Of a DNA stretch of 64,000 nucleotides, positions 1 to 8,504 are shown one piece after another (positions within the stretch are counted from its first letter, which is position 1; every line of letters starts with the position of its first letter). A model generated the notes under the pieces. It saw only the letters and a list, made by a program, of their open reading frames with translations. It ran no database searches and was not told where the DNA came from. Where the stretch lies: contig CAWFEM010000009.1 in assembly GCA_963814905.1 (NCBI GenBank), positions 1 through 64,000 of the forward strand, written 5' to 3'. The position numbers and the translations under genes are program-made. This stretch comes from DASWJZ01 sp963814905. Lineage in GTDB: Bacteria > Pseudomonadota > Alphaproteobacteria > Rhizobiales > Afifellaceae.

Positions 1-1
1 G

Positions 2-184
2 ATGCCGCTCGGCAACGAGCTGCCCTATACCGAATGGCGGCGCATTGACGAGCAGGACGTCAAAGACCTCTGGTGCTGCTGTCAGAACCCGGACGCACCC
101 GGATGCATCGTCTTGCCGATCCAGAACCTGCGCGACTGGCTCAAAGAACAGGAAGCGGCGGCGGCGGAAGATGCCGTGCAATAG
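2..184 (+). CDS. hypothetical protein, possibly 5'-truncated by the window edge
   Basis: An open frame of 60 codons begins with an ATG at base 2 and ends at the TAG around base 184. The reading frame may continue upstream of the window, so the true start is unknown. The product is acidic at its C-terminus (KEQEAAAAEDAVQ) and has a short cysteine cluster (WCCCQNPDAPGC, about residues 24-35), which might bind metal. I do not recognise the family. It is convergent with the GntR gene on the minus strand, about 410 bases away. That it is a real gene rests only on the sensible composition. Confidence 0.35.
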   Translation: MPLGNELPYTEWRRIDEQDVKDLWCCCQNPDAPGCIVLPIQNLRDWLKEQEAAAAEDAVQ

Positions 185-594
185 ACCGGGGAGCAACTTG
201 GTGCGGTGCAGTGCAGAGGCGGTAGCGCTCTGGCAACACGAGCCCCCGAACGGTCGCTTCGCGCGATCCGCCGCAGCCCTGTCCGTCCGAGGCAGCGCAT
301 GATCGTGGACGCCTATGTCAAGAGGGCAGTCGGCTTCAAGCCGGGGACGATTGTGCACGTCGGCGGACATCGTCGCGGGTGTTTTCAACCCCCAAAAAGC
401 GACCCGTCTTCGACGCGGGCTATCGTGGCGGAACCGAATCTTCCAAGGGATTGATCGTCTTTTCGACGTTCGTGACCCGCCGATGCAGGAGCTCGATCAG
501 GTTACCCACCCGATCCTCCTGCAATCTTGCGGAAGTCGAATTTCCGACCTCGAGAAGGCAGGTCCACGGGTCAGGTCAAGTCTGTCGCCAACTC
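185..594. other. intergenic stretch with no supported gene
   Basis: About 410 bases between the partial first gene and the 3' end of the GntR-family regulator. The open frames here have composition typical of high-GC chance frames, and I see no RNA gene, strong terminator or repeat. Confidence 0.5.
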
Positions 595-1332
595 TCACTG
601 CCAGATGTTGATCGTGGCCAGCGTCCGCATCAGGTGATCGGCGATGAGCGCCTCGGCCTGCTTGCCGTTCCGCTCCGAGATCGCGTTGACGACGGCCGAC
701 AATTCCTTGTGGGTCTGCTCGCGCACCGGGACAGGCGCGGGCTTGTCCGTGTCCTTGCCGTCGAAGAGCACCGCTCGCCGGTCGGCAAGGATGCTCTCCA
801 TGATCTGGATCAGGAACTTGTTCTTCGTGGCGGCGAACATCTGCGCGTGAAGCGCGTAGATGCGCTCCTTGAAGTCGTGCCAGGTCGGGGAGTGGCGGAT
901 TTCGTCGAGGGTCTGCCGCATCGCATCGATCTCACTCTGCGCGGCGCGATTGACCACGAGATGCATCATAGCCGGCTCGAAGAGCAGCCGCCCCTCAACG
1001 ATCTCGACGAAGCCCGGCACGTCCTCGTGAACGCCGATGGCGGTCTGATCCATGCGGCCGAATATGCTGTCGGCGTCGTCAGCGAGGAACGTCCCGCTCC
1101 CGACCTTTCGATGGATTAACCCCTGCCGTTCCATCATCGCGAGCGCGCTGCGCACCGCTGTGCGGCTGGTCTTCAGGCGGCGGGCAAGATCGCGCTCATT
1201 CGGCAGCTTCGCGCCGGGCACCATGTGGCCATCGTGGATGCTGCGGAGAAGCGAGCGGTAGACGAGCGAGGGCGTCGCCCGATCGTGGGTGGCGATGGCG
1301 GTCAGGGAGTCGCTGGCAGATTTCGGCGGCAT
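595..1332 (-). CDS. GntR-family transcriptional regulator, FCD (FadR) subfamily
   Basis: A 245-residue protein of the usual FadR-group length. Residues about 22-88 form the winged helix-turn-helix, with the typical GntR signature LPNERDLARRLKTSRTAVR followed by the wing VGSGTFL. Residues about 100-235 are the all-helical FCD ligand-binding domain, which in this family binds carboxylated metabolites, often through a metal. It is the last gene of a minus-strand set with the Gfo/Idh/MocA oxidoreductase and the creatininase-like gene, lying 72 bases after the oxidoreductase. It is the obvious candidate regulator of that operon and of the divergent ABC transporter. The start is the ATG at 1332. 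The ligand cannot be told from sequence. Confidence 0.92.
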   Translation of the reverse strand: MPPKSASDSLTAIATHDRATPSLVYRSLLRSIHDGHMVPGAKLPNERDLARRLKTSRTAVRSALAMMERQGLIHRKVGSGTFLADDADSIFGRMDQTAIGVHEDVPGFVEIVEGRLLFEPAMMHLVVNRAAQSEIDAMRQTLDEIRHSPTWHDFKERIYALHAQMFAATKNKFLIQIMESILADRRAVLFDGKDTDKPAPVPVREQTHKELSAVVNAISERNGKQAEALIADHLMRTLATINIWQ

Positions 1333-1404
1333 GGACTCGTTATCCGGATCGGCGGTAGAGAGCGCGACCGCTGAAAAAAGTCAACCATTGCGAGCCGATT
1401 CGCG

Positions 1405-2409
1405 TCAATCGCGCCGAACCTCGACGGGCTGCCCTATCCGCGCGGATTCCGCCAGCGCATCGAGCACTGGAATGGCATCGAACGCCTCCCGGTAGTGCTG
1501 CCGGTAGGGCGCGCCGGAGAGGGTCGCCTCGACGAAATGTGCAATCTCGTCCGCGAGGTCACCGACGATGCGCCCGTTAATTTCGGGCCAGAGATGCGTA
1601 TCTCCGCCGGCCGTCCCCTCGTCGGTGACGGTGTAGAAGCCCTGGTCGGCGACCTCGAGATAAGCGGCGGCGCGCGTCCCTACGATGTCGAAGGCGGCGC
1701 GGTACCCGTTCATAAGCCCGTCCGGCCAGGCCCAGCTGTAATCCAGGCTGCCGATGGCTCCGCTCTCGAAGTTGACGACGGCATAGAGCGCGTCCTCATT
1801 GCCGAAGCCGAGAGCCTCGCGCTTTTGCGCATAGACGCGCGCGATCCGTGACCGCGCGATCCACTGCATCGCGTCGACATCGTGGACGCCCATGTAGAAG
1901 AGGATCGACGAGCGTTCGCCGAGACGCCGCGCCGTCTCCCGCGTCGCGTTTCGCTTGGCGCGCACATGGATGACGTCGCCGAGCTTCGCCGGCTCCGCGG
2001 CCTCAAAAACCTGCACGTAGCGCGGATCGAAACGCAGGATGTGGCCGATCATCAGCCGCGAGCCGTTCTTTTCCACGGCGTTGATGATGGCGCGCGCGTT
2101 CGCGGTATCGTGGGCGAGCGGCTTTTCAAGAAGCACCGCCTTCCCTGCGGCCGATGCGGCCCTTGCCGCGTCAGCGTGCGCGCGGTCCGGCAGGCAGATG
2201 CTGACCGCGTCGAGATGCGGCAACGCCAGCAGCGACTGGAAATCGGCAAAGGCCTTCGCAGATGTGCCGCCGGCGACGGCGTCACACCGCGCCGGATCCG
2301 CGTCGCAAACCGCAATGATTTCTGCGTTCGGAAGTTGCCCGTAGACCCGGGCATGCCGCGTGCCGAACCAGCCGAGCCCGATGACGCCGACACGAAGCAC
2401 GCTGCTCAT
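1405..2409 (-). CDS. Gfo/Idh/MocA-family NAD(P)-dependent oxidoreductase
   Basis: A 334-residue sugar or inositol dehydrogenase-type enzyme. The Rossmann nucleotide-binding motif GVIGLGWFGTRHARVYG is at the N-terminus, the family EKPLAHD motif (catalytic Lys) is near residue 95, and the C-terminal alpha/beta domain carries MGVHDVDAMQW with the expected H-D pair. The start is taken as the ATG at 2409 because it overlaps the stop of the upstream creatininase-like gene (ATGA arrangement), indicating translational coupling. An in-frame ATG at 2430 would lie inside that gene. The family oxidises or reduces sugars, inositols and related polyols; the substrate here is unknown. It is probably co-expressed with the amidohydrolase and the ABC importer on the other side of 3.2 kb. 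Confidence 0.92.
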   Translation of the reverse strand: MSSVLRVGVIGLGWFGTRHARVYGQLPNAEIIAVCDADPARCDAVAGGTSAKAFADFQSLLALPHLDAVSICLPDRAHADAARAASAAGKAVLLEKPLAHDTANARAIINAVEKNGSRLMIGHILRFDPRYVQVFEAAEPAKLGDVIHVRAKRNATRETARRLGERSSILFYMGVHDVDAMQWIARSRIARVYAQKREALGFGNEDALYAVVNFESGAIGSLDYSWAWPDGLMNGYRAAFDIVGTRAAAYLEVADQGFYTVTDEGTAGGDTHLWPEINGRIVGDLADEIAHFVEATLSGAPYRQHYREAFDAIPVLDALAESARIGQPVEVRRD

Positions 2410-3185
2410 CTCGAGGCCGGTATCTTCCACTTTGCGAAGTCCTCGATGAAGAGGGCCAGCGAGGTCACGATCGCCTCGAAGAAGCGCGCGCCGTTCTCCG
2501 GCGTTGCCAGCGATGGATCGCCAAGCGTGCCGGACGGCGAGAGGTCGCCGAAGTCATGATACGTGCGGACGGCCGAAGCTCCGAGCAGGTCGGTCGTCAG
2601 GTACGACGAGCCCGGATCGGGGTAGGTCGTCTCGGCTCTTTCGATGTCGACCAGTTCCGGCCGCAAGTGCTGCATCATCGCCGTTTCGAATTCGCCGGCG
2701 TGTCCCATCCCGCCGGTCCGAGATTTTCGCACCTCCGCGATCGCGTCGCGCGCGAGCTGGAAATAAGTGAGAGCGGCGATGCGTGCACGGCCATAATGCG
2801 CATGCCCAACCTTCGACGCGAGAACGTCGATGATCCCGTTGTTTCCGCCATGCCCATTGAGCAGGATCAGCCGACGAAAGCCGTGAGCGACCACGCTTGC
2901 CGCCACATCTTCGACGAGCGCCGTCATCGTCTCGGCACGCAGCGTGACTGTGCCCGGGAAGCGCATGTGGTGCGGGGAGAAACCGAACCACGGCGGCGGC
3001 AACACTACGACGCGCCCCGACAATCTCTTCGCCGCCTCGAGCGACAGCGCATGGGCGAGGATGGTGTCCGTACCGACCGCAAGATGGCGACCATGCTGTT
3101 CAACCGATCCGAGCGGCAACACCACCACGAGCATCTCGCGGTCGAGCTTTGCTATCTGCGGTACGCTCAATTCCTCCCAGCGCAT
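2406..3185 (-). CDS. creatininase-family amidohydrolase
   Basis: A 259-residue protein of the creatinine amidohydrolase family, metal-dependent hydrolases acting on cyclic or linear amides. Visible family signatures are LPLGSVEQHGRHLAVGTDT (Glu and His metal ligands, Asp ligand), the NGHGGN block near residue 110 and GHAGEFETA near residue 162. It is first in the minus-strand operon and overlaps the oxidoreductase by 4 bases. Relatives include creatininase, mycofactocin MftE and 3-dehydro-scyllo-inosose hydrolase. The last acts beside Gfo/Idh/MocA enzymes, so a cyclitol role is possible but is inference. It diverges from the ABC importer at 3325. Confidence 0.9.
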   Translation of the reverse strand: MRWEELSVPQIAKLDREMLVVVLPLGSVEQHGRHLAVGTDTILAHALSLEAAKRLSGRVVVLPPPWFGFSPHHMRFPGTVTLRAETMTALVEDVAASVVAHGFRRLILLNGHGGNNGIIDVLASKVGHAHYGRARIAALTYFQLARDAIAEVRKSRTGGMGHAGEFETAMMQHLRPELVDIERAETTYPDPGSSYLTTDLLGASAVRTYHDFGDLSPSGTLGDPSLATPENGARFFEAIVTSLALFIEDFAKWKIPASR

Positions 3186-3209
3186 CAGACCCTCAAGAAC
3201 ATGGTTGCG

Positions 3210-3243
3210 AATGGTCTAAAGTCGTCCGTATAGTTCCACCATT
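3210..3243. promoter_or_regulatory. inverted repeat in divergent promoter region, candidate GntR operator
   Basis: AATGGT (3210-3215) and ACCATT (3238-3243) form a perfect 6-bp inverted repeat. It lies between the creatininase-like gene (start 3185, minus) and the binding-protein gene (start 3325, plus). GntR/FCD regulators typically bind short palindromes in such divergent regions. The spacing (22 bases between arms) is wide, so this is only a candidate site. Confidence 0.25.
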
Positions 3244-3324
3244 CCGCGGCGCGTCAAGGTTTTCCGCGCACGGTCGATGACAAGAGTTCGCCGCCGGGAG
3301 GCGGCAAGACCAGGGAGACAGGGT

Positions 3325-4620
3325 ATGGCACTACGCAGGCTCCTCGCCACAGGCGCTTTGATCGGTGGCGCGATGGTCGGAAGCGCGATGCTCGCGCAAA
3401 CTTCCGCCGCAGAGGATATCACCCTCGAATTCGTTGTCTGGAACTACTCGCTCGATACGATCCAGGACAACGTCAAGAAGTTCGAGGAGGCTAACCCCGG
3501 CATCAAGGTCCACATCACGGACTACACGTGGCCGGACTATCAGGACGCCATGCTGCTCCGCTTCCGCGGGGGCACGCCGACCGACGTCGCCTATGTCGGT
3601 CAGGACTGGCTGCCAGCCTGGGCCGCCGCGGGCTTCTTCGCGCCGCTCGAGGACGTCGCGCCGGCCGACGTGCTCGCCGATCTCAAGTCGGACATGGCAG
3701 GCTTCGCGCTAAGCGATATGACCTACAAGGGCAAGCTTTACGGCCTTCCGTACTACGCCGACACGATCTCATTCCTCTACAACAAGAAGATCCTCGAGGA
3801 TGCGGGCATTGCCGTCCCGGCCACGTGGGAAGAAGTCATGGCCGCCGCCGAGACGCTCAAGGCGGGCGGCATGGAGCATCCGATCGTCTACGAGTTTGAC
3901 CAGGAGCTCCCGAACTTCTGGGACGCCTTCGTCGCCCAGTCGTACGGTCGCGGCGGCGATCTCTTCGATGCCGACCAGCGGGCGATCTTCGATAACCCCG
4001 ACAATCCAGCTTACAAGCAGCTCGAATGGCTGGTCGAGGCCTTCAAGAAGGATCTCGTCCAGCAGGAGACGCACGAATCGAAGATCGTGCCGTCGATGAA
4101 CGCCGGCAAGAATGCCTTCACCATCCTCTATAACTACAATCTCGCCGCGCTGAACAATGCCGCCGAGCAGCCGCTTGCAGGACAGTTCGCGCTGGCGCCG
4201 ATGCCGGGCGAGACGCACTCTACGCTCGGTTTCACGAAGTTCTACGCCATCACCGCGCAGGCCGCGGCCGACCCGGCGCGCGCCGAAGCGGCGTGGAAAT
4301 TCGTGAACTTCATGGACGGCAAGCCCTACACGGTGGCCAAGCGCTGGGCGGTCGAGAAGGGACTGGGCTTCGGCCAGCTCTCGCTTTTCGATGACCCGGA
4401 CGTGCAGGCCGCGTGGAACAAGTGGATCGATTCGGCGGTGCTGAAGGAGCAGGTCTCGCGCGCCCGGAACGGCATGTGGAACGAATGGACCTCGGCCTGG
4501 GCCGCCTACTTCCGACCCCTCCTTGCGCAGGCGATGGTGGGCGAAGCCAGCGTCGACGAAGTCATGAAGGCCGGCGCCGCGAAGTGGAACGAGTATCGCG
4601 ACAAGTTCGAGAAGAACTGA
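3325..4620 (+). CDS. ABC transporter sugar-type substrate-binding protein (family 1)
   Basis: A 431-residue periplasmic binding protein of the MalE/UgpB type. The first about 29 residues form a Sec signal peptide (positive MALRR, hydrophobic core, cleavage near QTSAA/ED). The mature part begins with ITLEFVVWNYSLDTIQDNVKKFE, the usual start of family-1 solute-binding proteins. The start is placed at the ATG at 3325 rather than the ATG at 3277, because AGGGAG lies just before it and the signal peptide begins there. Two permease genes follow. The ligand is not evident. The divergent genes suggest a sugar, cyclitol or amide-containing compound. Confidence 0.92.
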   Translation: MALRRLLATGALIGGAMVGSAMLAQTSAAEDITLEFVVWNYSLDTIQDNVKKFEEANPGIKVHITDYTWPDYQDAMLLRFRGGTPTDVAYVGQDWLPAWAAAGFFAPLEDVAPADVLADLKSDMAGFALSDMTYKGKLYGLPYYADTISFLYNKKILEDAGIAVPATWEEVMAAAETLKAGGMEHPIVYEFDQELPNFWDAFVAQSYGRGGDLFDADQRAIFDNPDNPAYKQLEWLVEAFKKDLVQQETHESKIVPSMNAGKNAFTILYNYNLAALNNAAEQPLAGQFALAPMPGETHSTLGFTKFYAITAQAAADPARAEAAWKFVNFMDGKPYTVAKRWAVEKGLGFGQLSLFDDPDVQAAWNKWIDSAVLKEQVSRARNGMWNEWTSAWAAYFRPLLAQAMVGEASVDEVMKAGAAKWNEYRDKFEKN

Positions 4621-4631
4621 GCGGCAGAAAC

Positions 4632-4654
4632 GCGGCGGCCTTGACGGCCGCCGC
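4632..4654 (+). other. intercistronic GC-rich stem-loop after the binding-protein gene
   Basis: GCGGCGGCC (4632-4640) and GGCCGCCGC (4646-4654) form a perfect 9-bp stem with a 5-base loop between the binding-protein stop and the first permease start. There is no T tract. Such hairpins in transport operons commonly stabilise the upstream mRNA and lower distal expression, which fits the need for excess binding protein. Confidence 0.5.
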
Positions 4655-4678
4655 CCTTCCGGATCGAAGCTTTCGCCG

Positions 4679-5557
4679 ATGTGGAAACTTGAGCGGTTCC
4701 CCGCGCCCTGGATTCTGCCCGTGCTCCTGCCGGTGGCGGCGTTCACCATCTTCCCGATAGCGCACGCGTTCTGGACCAGCCTGCACCAGGTCAGCCTGCT
4801 CTTTCCCGTCGTTGAGTTCGTCGGTCTCGACAACTACGTGGGCGTCGTCACCGGGGAGTATTTCTTCAGGGCCCTCAAGAATTCGCTTCTCTTTACCGTC
4901 TGCGCCGCCCCCTCCGTCGTCGTGCTCGGAACGGCGACGGCGATCTTCCTCAAGCGCGATTTCTTCGGCGTCGAAGTCCTTCGCTCGATCGTGCTCCTTC
5001 CATGGGTGCTTCCTGGAGCCATCAGCGCCGTGCTGTGGATATGGGTGTTCAACCCGAGCTGGGGTGTCATCAACTCGACGCTCCGCGACCTGGGGCTGAT
5101 CCACGCGGAGATCCCCTGGCTGACGCGACCCAATCTCGCATTCTTCTCCGTCACCGTGGCGCACGTCTGGACGCAGGTTCCCTTCACCGTTGTCCTCATC
5201 ATGGCGGCGCTTTCGACGCTCAATCCGGAGCTCACGGAGGCGGCGACGATCGACGGCGCGACGCGTCTCCAACGCCTGCGCTACATCGTGCTGCCGCACA
5301 TCAAGTCGATCGCAATCGTGCTCCTCATCTACAATGCCCTCACGGCTTTCACGAGTTACGACCTCGTCTACGCGATGACCGGCGGCGGGCCGGGGACCGC
5401 TACGACGCTGCTCGCCTTCCAGATCTGGAAGGAGAGCTTCTCAATGTACGATTTTGGCGCGGGCGCTGCGCTGACCTTCATCGTCGTGGCCATCTCAGGG
5501 CTCCTGATCTTCGCCATCCTGAAGGCGCTTCCGAGCGATGTGCTGAGCGATGGGTGA
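4679..5557 (+). CDS. ABC transporter permease, MalF-like
   Basis: A 292-residue inner-membrane permease with about six transmembrane helices. The EAA loop that docks on the ATPase reads EAATIDGATRLQRLRYIVLP (about residues 184-203), matching the sugar-importer consensus EAA-3-G-9-I-x-LP. It follows the binding protein by 58 bases and overlaps the next permease by 8 bases. No ATP-binding subunit is present in this cluster. Confidence 0.93.
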   Translation: MWKLERFPAPWILPVLLPVAAFTIFPIAHAFWTSLHQVSLLFPVVEFVGLDNYVGVVTGEYFFRALKNSLLFTVCAAPSVVVLGTATAIFLKRDFFGVEVLRSIVLLPWVLPGAISAVLWIWVFNPSWGVINSTLRDLGLIHAEIPWLTRPNLAFFSVTVAHVWTQVPFTVVLIMAALSTLNPELTEAATIDGATRLQRLRYIVLPHIKSIAIVLLIYNALTAFTSYDLVYAMTGGGPGTATTLLAFQIWKESFSMYDFGAGAALTFIVVAISGLLIFAILKALPSDVLSDG

Positions 5558-6443
5558 TCCGCGCGGATATGCGAGCGGAGTGCTGACCGCAATCGGCGCT
5601 TTCCTCGTGCTTCTGTTCACGGCCGGGCCGATCGTGCTCGCCGTGGCGGGAAGCGTGATTCCCGATCGCGTGATGTTCGCCAGCGATCGCGGGCTGTTCG
5701 ATGAAGTAACGCTGGAGAACTACCGCTACATCTTCACCGGAGAGGTGCCGCCGGCCTACCTGAAATCCGGGGCGAACCGCACGATGATCTCCGATGCCGC
5801 CCGGCAGGTGCCACGAAGCCTGTGGAACAGCGCGCAGATCGCCTCCGCTGCGCTGCTCATAAACCTGATCCTCGGCGCGCCCGCCGCCTTCGTCTATGCG
5901 CGCTATCTCTTTCCCGGCAAGCGCGTGACCTTCATGTTCCTGCTGCTCAGCCCGTTGGTGCCGACCATCGCGCTGATTACGCCGATTTACATGTCACTCC
6001 AGTCGGCGGGTCTCGTCGGATCGAAGCTCGGCATCATCCTGGTGCATTCGGTGAAGGCGCTGCCATTCACAGTGCTGATCCTCTCCATTTTCTTCCGCAA
6101 GATGCCGCACGAGCTCTTCGAGGCGGCGGTCATCGACGGATGCAGTCGGCTGCAGGAGTTCACAAAGATCGCCGTGCCGCTCGCCCTGCCGGCGCTCGCC
6201 GCGACCGGCCTCTTTGCCTTCATGCTCTCCTACGCCGAGTTCATGTTCGCGATGGTGCTATCAGGCGAGGCGTCGAGCCGGCCGGCTTCCGTCGTCATGG
6301 CAGCGCTGGCGCGCAATCCCGACGTGTCGTGGAGCCTTCTCAACACCGCGATCACCATCGCCATCCTGCCCACGATCGTCTTGGTGACACTGGTGTGGCG
6401 CTATGTGCTTTCTGATCTTGTGCGAGGCGCGGTGAAGGGATGA
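5550..6443 (+). CDS. ABC transporter permease, MalG-like
   Basis: A 297-residue carbohydrate-type permease, partner of the preceding gene. It has an N-terminal membrane helix (residues about 8-33), an extracytoplasmic loop and the remaining helices. The EAA loop reads EAAVIDGCSRLQEFTKIAVP near residue 191. The start ATG at 5550 lies inside the end of the first permease gene, and its stop overlaps the ATG of the RidA gene, so the three genes are translationally coupled. Confidence 0.92.
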   Translation: MGDPRGYASGVLTAIGAFLVLLFTAGPIVLAVAGSVIPDRVMFASDRGLFDEVTLENYRYIFTGEVPPAYLKSGANRTMISDAARQVPRSLWNSAQIASAALLINLILGAPAAFVYARYLFPGKRVTFMFLLLSPLVPTIALITPIYMSLQSAGLVGSKLGIILVHSVKALPFTVLILSIFFRKMPHELFEAAVIDGCSRLQEFTKIAVPLALPALAATGLFAFMLSYAEFMFAMVLSGEASSRPASVVMAALARNPDVSWSLLNTAITIAILPTIVLVTLVWRYVLSDLVRGAVKG

Positions 6444-6877
6444 ACAAGCGTCAAGACGACAACGCGAGCCACGTGCATCCCCTGAAGCGGGTGCCGAAGG
6501 GCGCGGTCCAGCATGTCACGGCGGGACCTTACTCGCCGGTGCTTGAAGTCGATGCCCAGCGGCTCGTCGTGCTGTCCGGACAGGTTGCCGTCGACCTTGA
6601 AGGAAACGTGGTTGGCGAAACGATCGAGGTGCAGACGGAAGCGGCGCTCGCCAACTGCGCGCGGCAGCTCACAAGCGCCAACTGTGGGTTCGCCGACGTC
6701 TTCAAGGTCAACGTTTACCTAGCCGACCTCGCCGAGTGGACGCGGTTCAACGCTGTCTACGAAAAATGCATGCCGGCGCCGCGTCCTGTCCGTACAGCGG
6801 TGCAGGCAATTCTGCTCGAAGACTTCCGCGTCGAGATCGAGATGTGGGCGGTCAAGCCGAACCAGGAGGATGATTGA
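6440..6877 (+). CDS. RidA-family (YjgF/UK114) enamine/imine deaminase-like protein
   Basis: A 145-residue cytosolic protein. RidA proteins form trimers that hydrolyse reactive enamine or imine intermediates released by PLP enzymes; some relatives act in specific catabolic pathways. The conserved core is visible: the SGQVAVD block, VNVYLADLAEW, PRPVRTAVQA with the carboxylate-binding Arg, and VEIEMWA with the conserved Glu. The start overlaps the permease stop as ATGA. Its place in an import operon, with an ornithine-cyclodeaminase remnant downstream, suggests handling of an amine or imine-forming substrate, but this is inference. Confidence 0.9.
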   Translation: MNKRQDDNASHVHPLKRVPKGAVQHVTAGPYSPVLEVDAQRLVVLSGQVAVDLEGNVVGETIEVQTEAALANCARQLTSANCGFADVFKVNVYLADLAEWTRFNAVYEKCMPAPRPVRTAVQAILLEDFRVEIEMWAVKPNQEDD

Positions 6878-7208
6878 ACCGGGGGTTCTACCGTCCCCCA
6901 ATTGGATAGGCCGGAGATTCGGCGGAGTACCGAGGACGGTGCCGATGCAAAAGCTGGCGAGCGCAAGGGCAAACAGCGTGAGACCGCGCCGTCGCTGTCC
7001 CGCCTTGCTGGTGCGATGAAGGCCTGAGGGACTTCACATCAGCCCCCGCCCGAAGAGTGCGTTGAAGCGCTGTCCTGCCTGTATGGGCATACGGGCGAAG
7101 ATCTGGCGTACGGGGCTTGATTAGGGCCGAACCATCTCCGCAACGTCGGGAGCAAAAGGCCCTTTTTTGCGAGTTTCAAGAGTTCGCAAACGACGATCTC
7201 AGTTCTAT
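6878..7208. other. intergenic stretch between RidA gene and OCD remnant
   Basis: About 330 bases with no supported gene. A weak 5-bp hairpin (GGGGG/CCCCC around 6882-6900) just after the RidA stop lacks a T tract. On the minus strand around 7026-7100 a short open stretch ends in FNALFGRGLM-stop. It has the look of a protein C-terminus, but it is too short to assign and may be debris from the rearrangement seen just downstream. Confidence 0.4.
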
Positions 7209-7548
7209 TCATTTCTCCGACATCCCGGCCAACAAGTACTGCGCAGTGAAAAGGTCAAGATGGCCACCGCCTACATTCTTGAAAAGCGTAATTTCGTCTC
7301 GCGAACGACGTCCGCCGGTTGTCTGGGCGCAGAGCTCATAGAGGTCGGCGACGACATCATCCCATGACATGGCGCCCGTCGCCACGGATTGAACGAGATC
7401 TCCGCAACCCTCCATACCATGTCGTGTATCGACATACTTTGTGGCATTCGCAATCGCCTGATCGTCCGCCTCACGCATCGTCGGGAGGTATGCTCCGACA
7501 AGGTCGAGATGCGCCCCAGGCTTAAGCAGCGCTCCCCGAACGAGCGGC
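7209..7548 (-). pseudogene. ornithine cyclodeaminase/mu-crystallin family, C-terminal remnant
   Basis: Read on the minus strand, the frame is open from about 7548 to the stop at 7209 and encodes about 112 residues. They match the end of the OCD/mu-crystallin family: LLKPGAHLDLVGAYLPTMRE (the LKPGxHVxxVG motif), FVDTR-like YVDTRHGM, DVVADLYELC and the typical C-terminal DEITLFKNVGGGHLDL. Intact family members are about 310-340 residues, so roughly the N-terminal two thirds, with the first half of the NAD site, is missing. The homology stops at 7548, exactly where the duplicated autotransporter barrel sequence begins. I read this as a gene cut by a recombination or deletion event. Confidence 0.75.
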
Positions 7549-8413
7549 TGCGCCGAATACGAGGGCGCCTACCGCTTCGTCAGCCAGGACCAATGCGCCT
7601 GGCTGAAGGCTGGCGTGATCCGCTCCGAGCGCGCGGCAAGCAGCGACAACCGTCCCTTCGACCAGAGAGCCGCGCAGTTCGCCGGGGGCGCGCAGTTGCA
7701 GGTCGCCGAGGACTGGCATGTCGGCGGCGGCTTCTCCGTCGAGGATCAGCATCTCACCGTCGACGACATCGCCGCGAGCGATGGCACCTTCTACCAGGGC
7801 GGTCTCGTCACCAAGCGCAGCTTCGGCAACACCATCGTGTCGGCGTCGCTGTCGGGCGGCTACGGCATTTCGACATCACGCGCTATCTCGCCTCCGCAGA
7901 CATCGCGCAGGGCACGGAGCCGCTGTGGACGGTGTCGGGGCAGGTGAGCGCCTCGCATGCGTTCACAGGCGGCGGCGAGCTGGTACATCAAGCCGCGGGT
8001 GGACCTCGCCTTCGACCATGTGGTGATGGGGGCCTACACGGAGAGCGGGGCGGGCGGTGCCAGCCTCAGCATGGAGCGGAGCGCGGAGACCTATGTCAGC
8101 GTGCAGCCGGCCGTGGAGGTTGGCGGCGAGATCGATGCGGGCAACGGCCTCAAGATCCGGCCGAGCGTATCGGTCGGCCTCACCCGCTTCCTCACCGACG
8201 CCGCGCCGTCTGTGAAAGCGAGCTTCGCCGACACCCCCGCCGGTGTTGCGCCGTTCACCATCACCAGCCAGTTCGACAAGACCTATGTCGACGTGAAGGG
8301 CGGCGTCGATCTCCTCACCAAAGGCCCCTTCACCGCCTCGCTGCAGGGCTTCGCCCAACTCTCCGACACCACCACCAGCTACGGCGGCTCCGCCAAGCTC
8401 GCATACAGGTTCT
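7549..8413 (+). repeat. direct repeat, left copy (about 0.86 kb)
   Basis: Nearly identical in sequence and orientation to 11434-12298, offset about 3.885 kb. Identity begins at CTGCGCCGAATACGAGGGCG and ends at GCATACAGGTT. The copies differ by scattered substitutions and by different one-base indels. Recombination between them would delete the whole passenger-coding region. Confidence 0.85.
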
Positions 8414-8415
8414 GA
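7549..8415 (+). pseudogene. orphan autotransporter beta-barrel copy (3' fragment, frameshifted)
   Basis: This stretch encodes the last about 289 residues of an autotransporter barrel and ends in YGGSAKLAYRF, the terminal aromatic expected for outer-membrane insertion. It has no start codon context, signal peptide or passenger. Compared with the near-identical copy at 11434-12301 it has a one-base deletion near 7866 and a compensating one-base insertion near 7979 (extra G in GGCGGCGAGCTGG). The reading frame goes 1-0-1. It is therefore a truncated, non-secretable remnant, joined directly to the OCD remnant on its left. Family features seen are alternating amphipathic beta strands and SASHAFTGGG. 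Confidence 0.8.
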
Positions 8416-8504
8416 CAAGCAAGTTGAGAAGCCTGTCCATGGACCGGGCCGATGCCTCACCTCAGCCTGTTGGTGTCAGCGTCGGCTGATTCGGGGGGCA
8501 CGTC

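Noticed and set aside
7026..7110. Minus-strand peptide ending FNALFGRGLM, resembling the radC C-terminus (GQGLM)
   Set aside because: Only a few residues match and nothing upstream resembles the JAB domain; probably chance.
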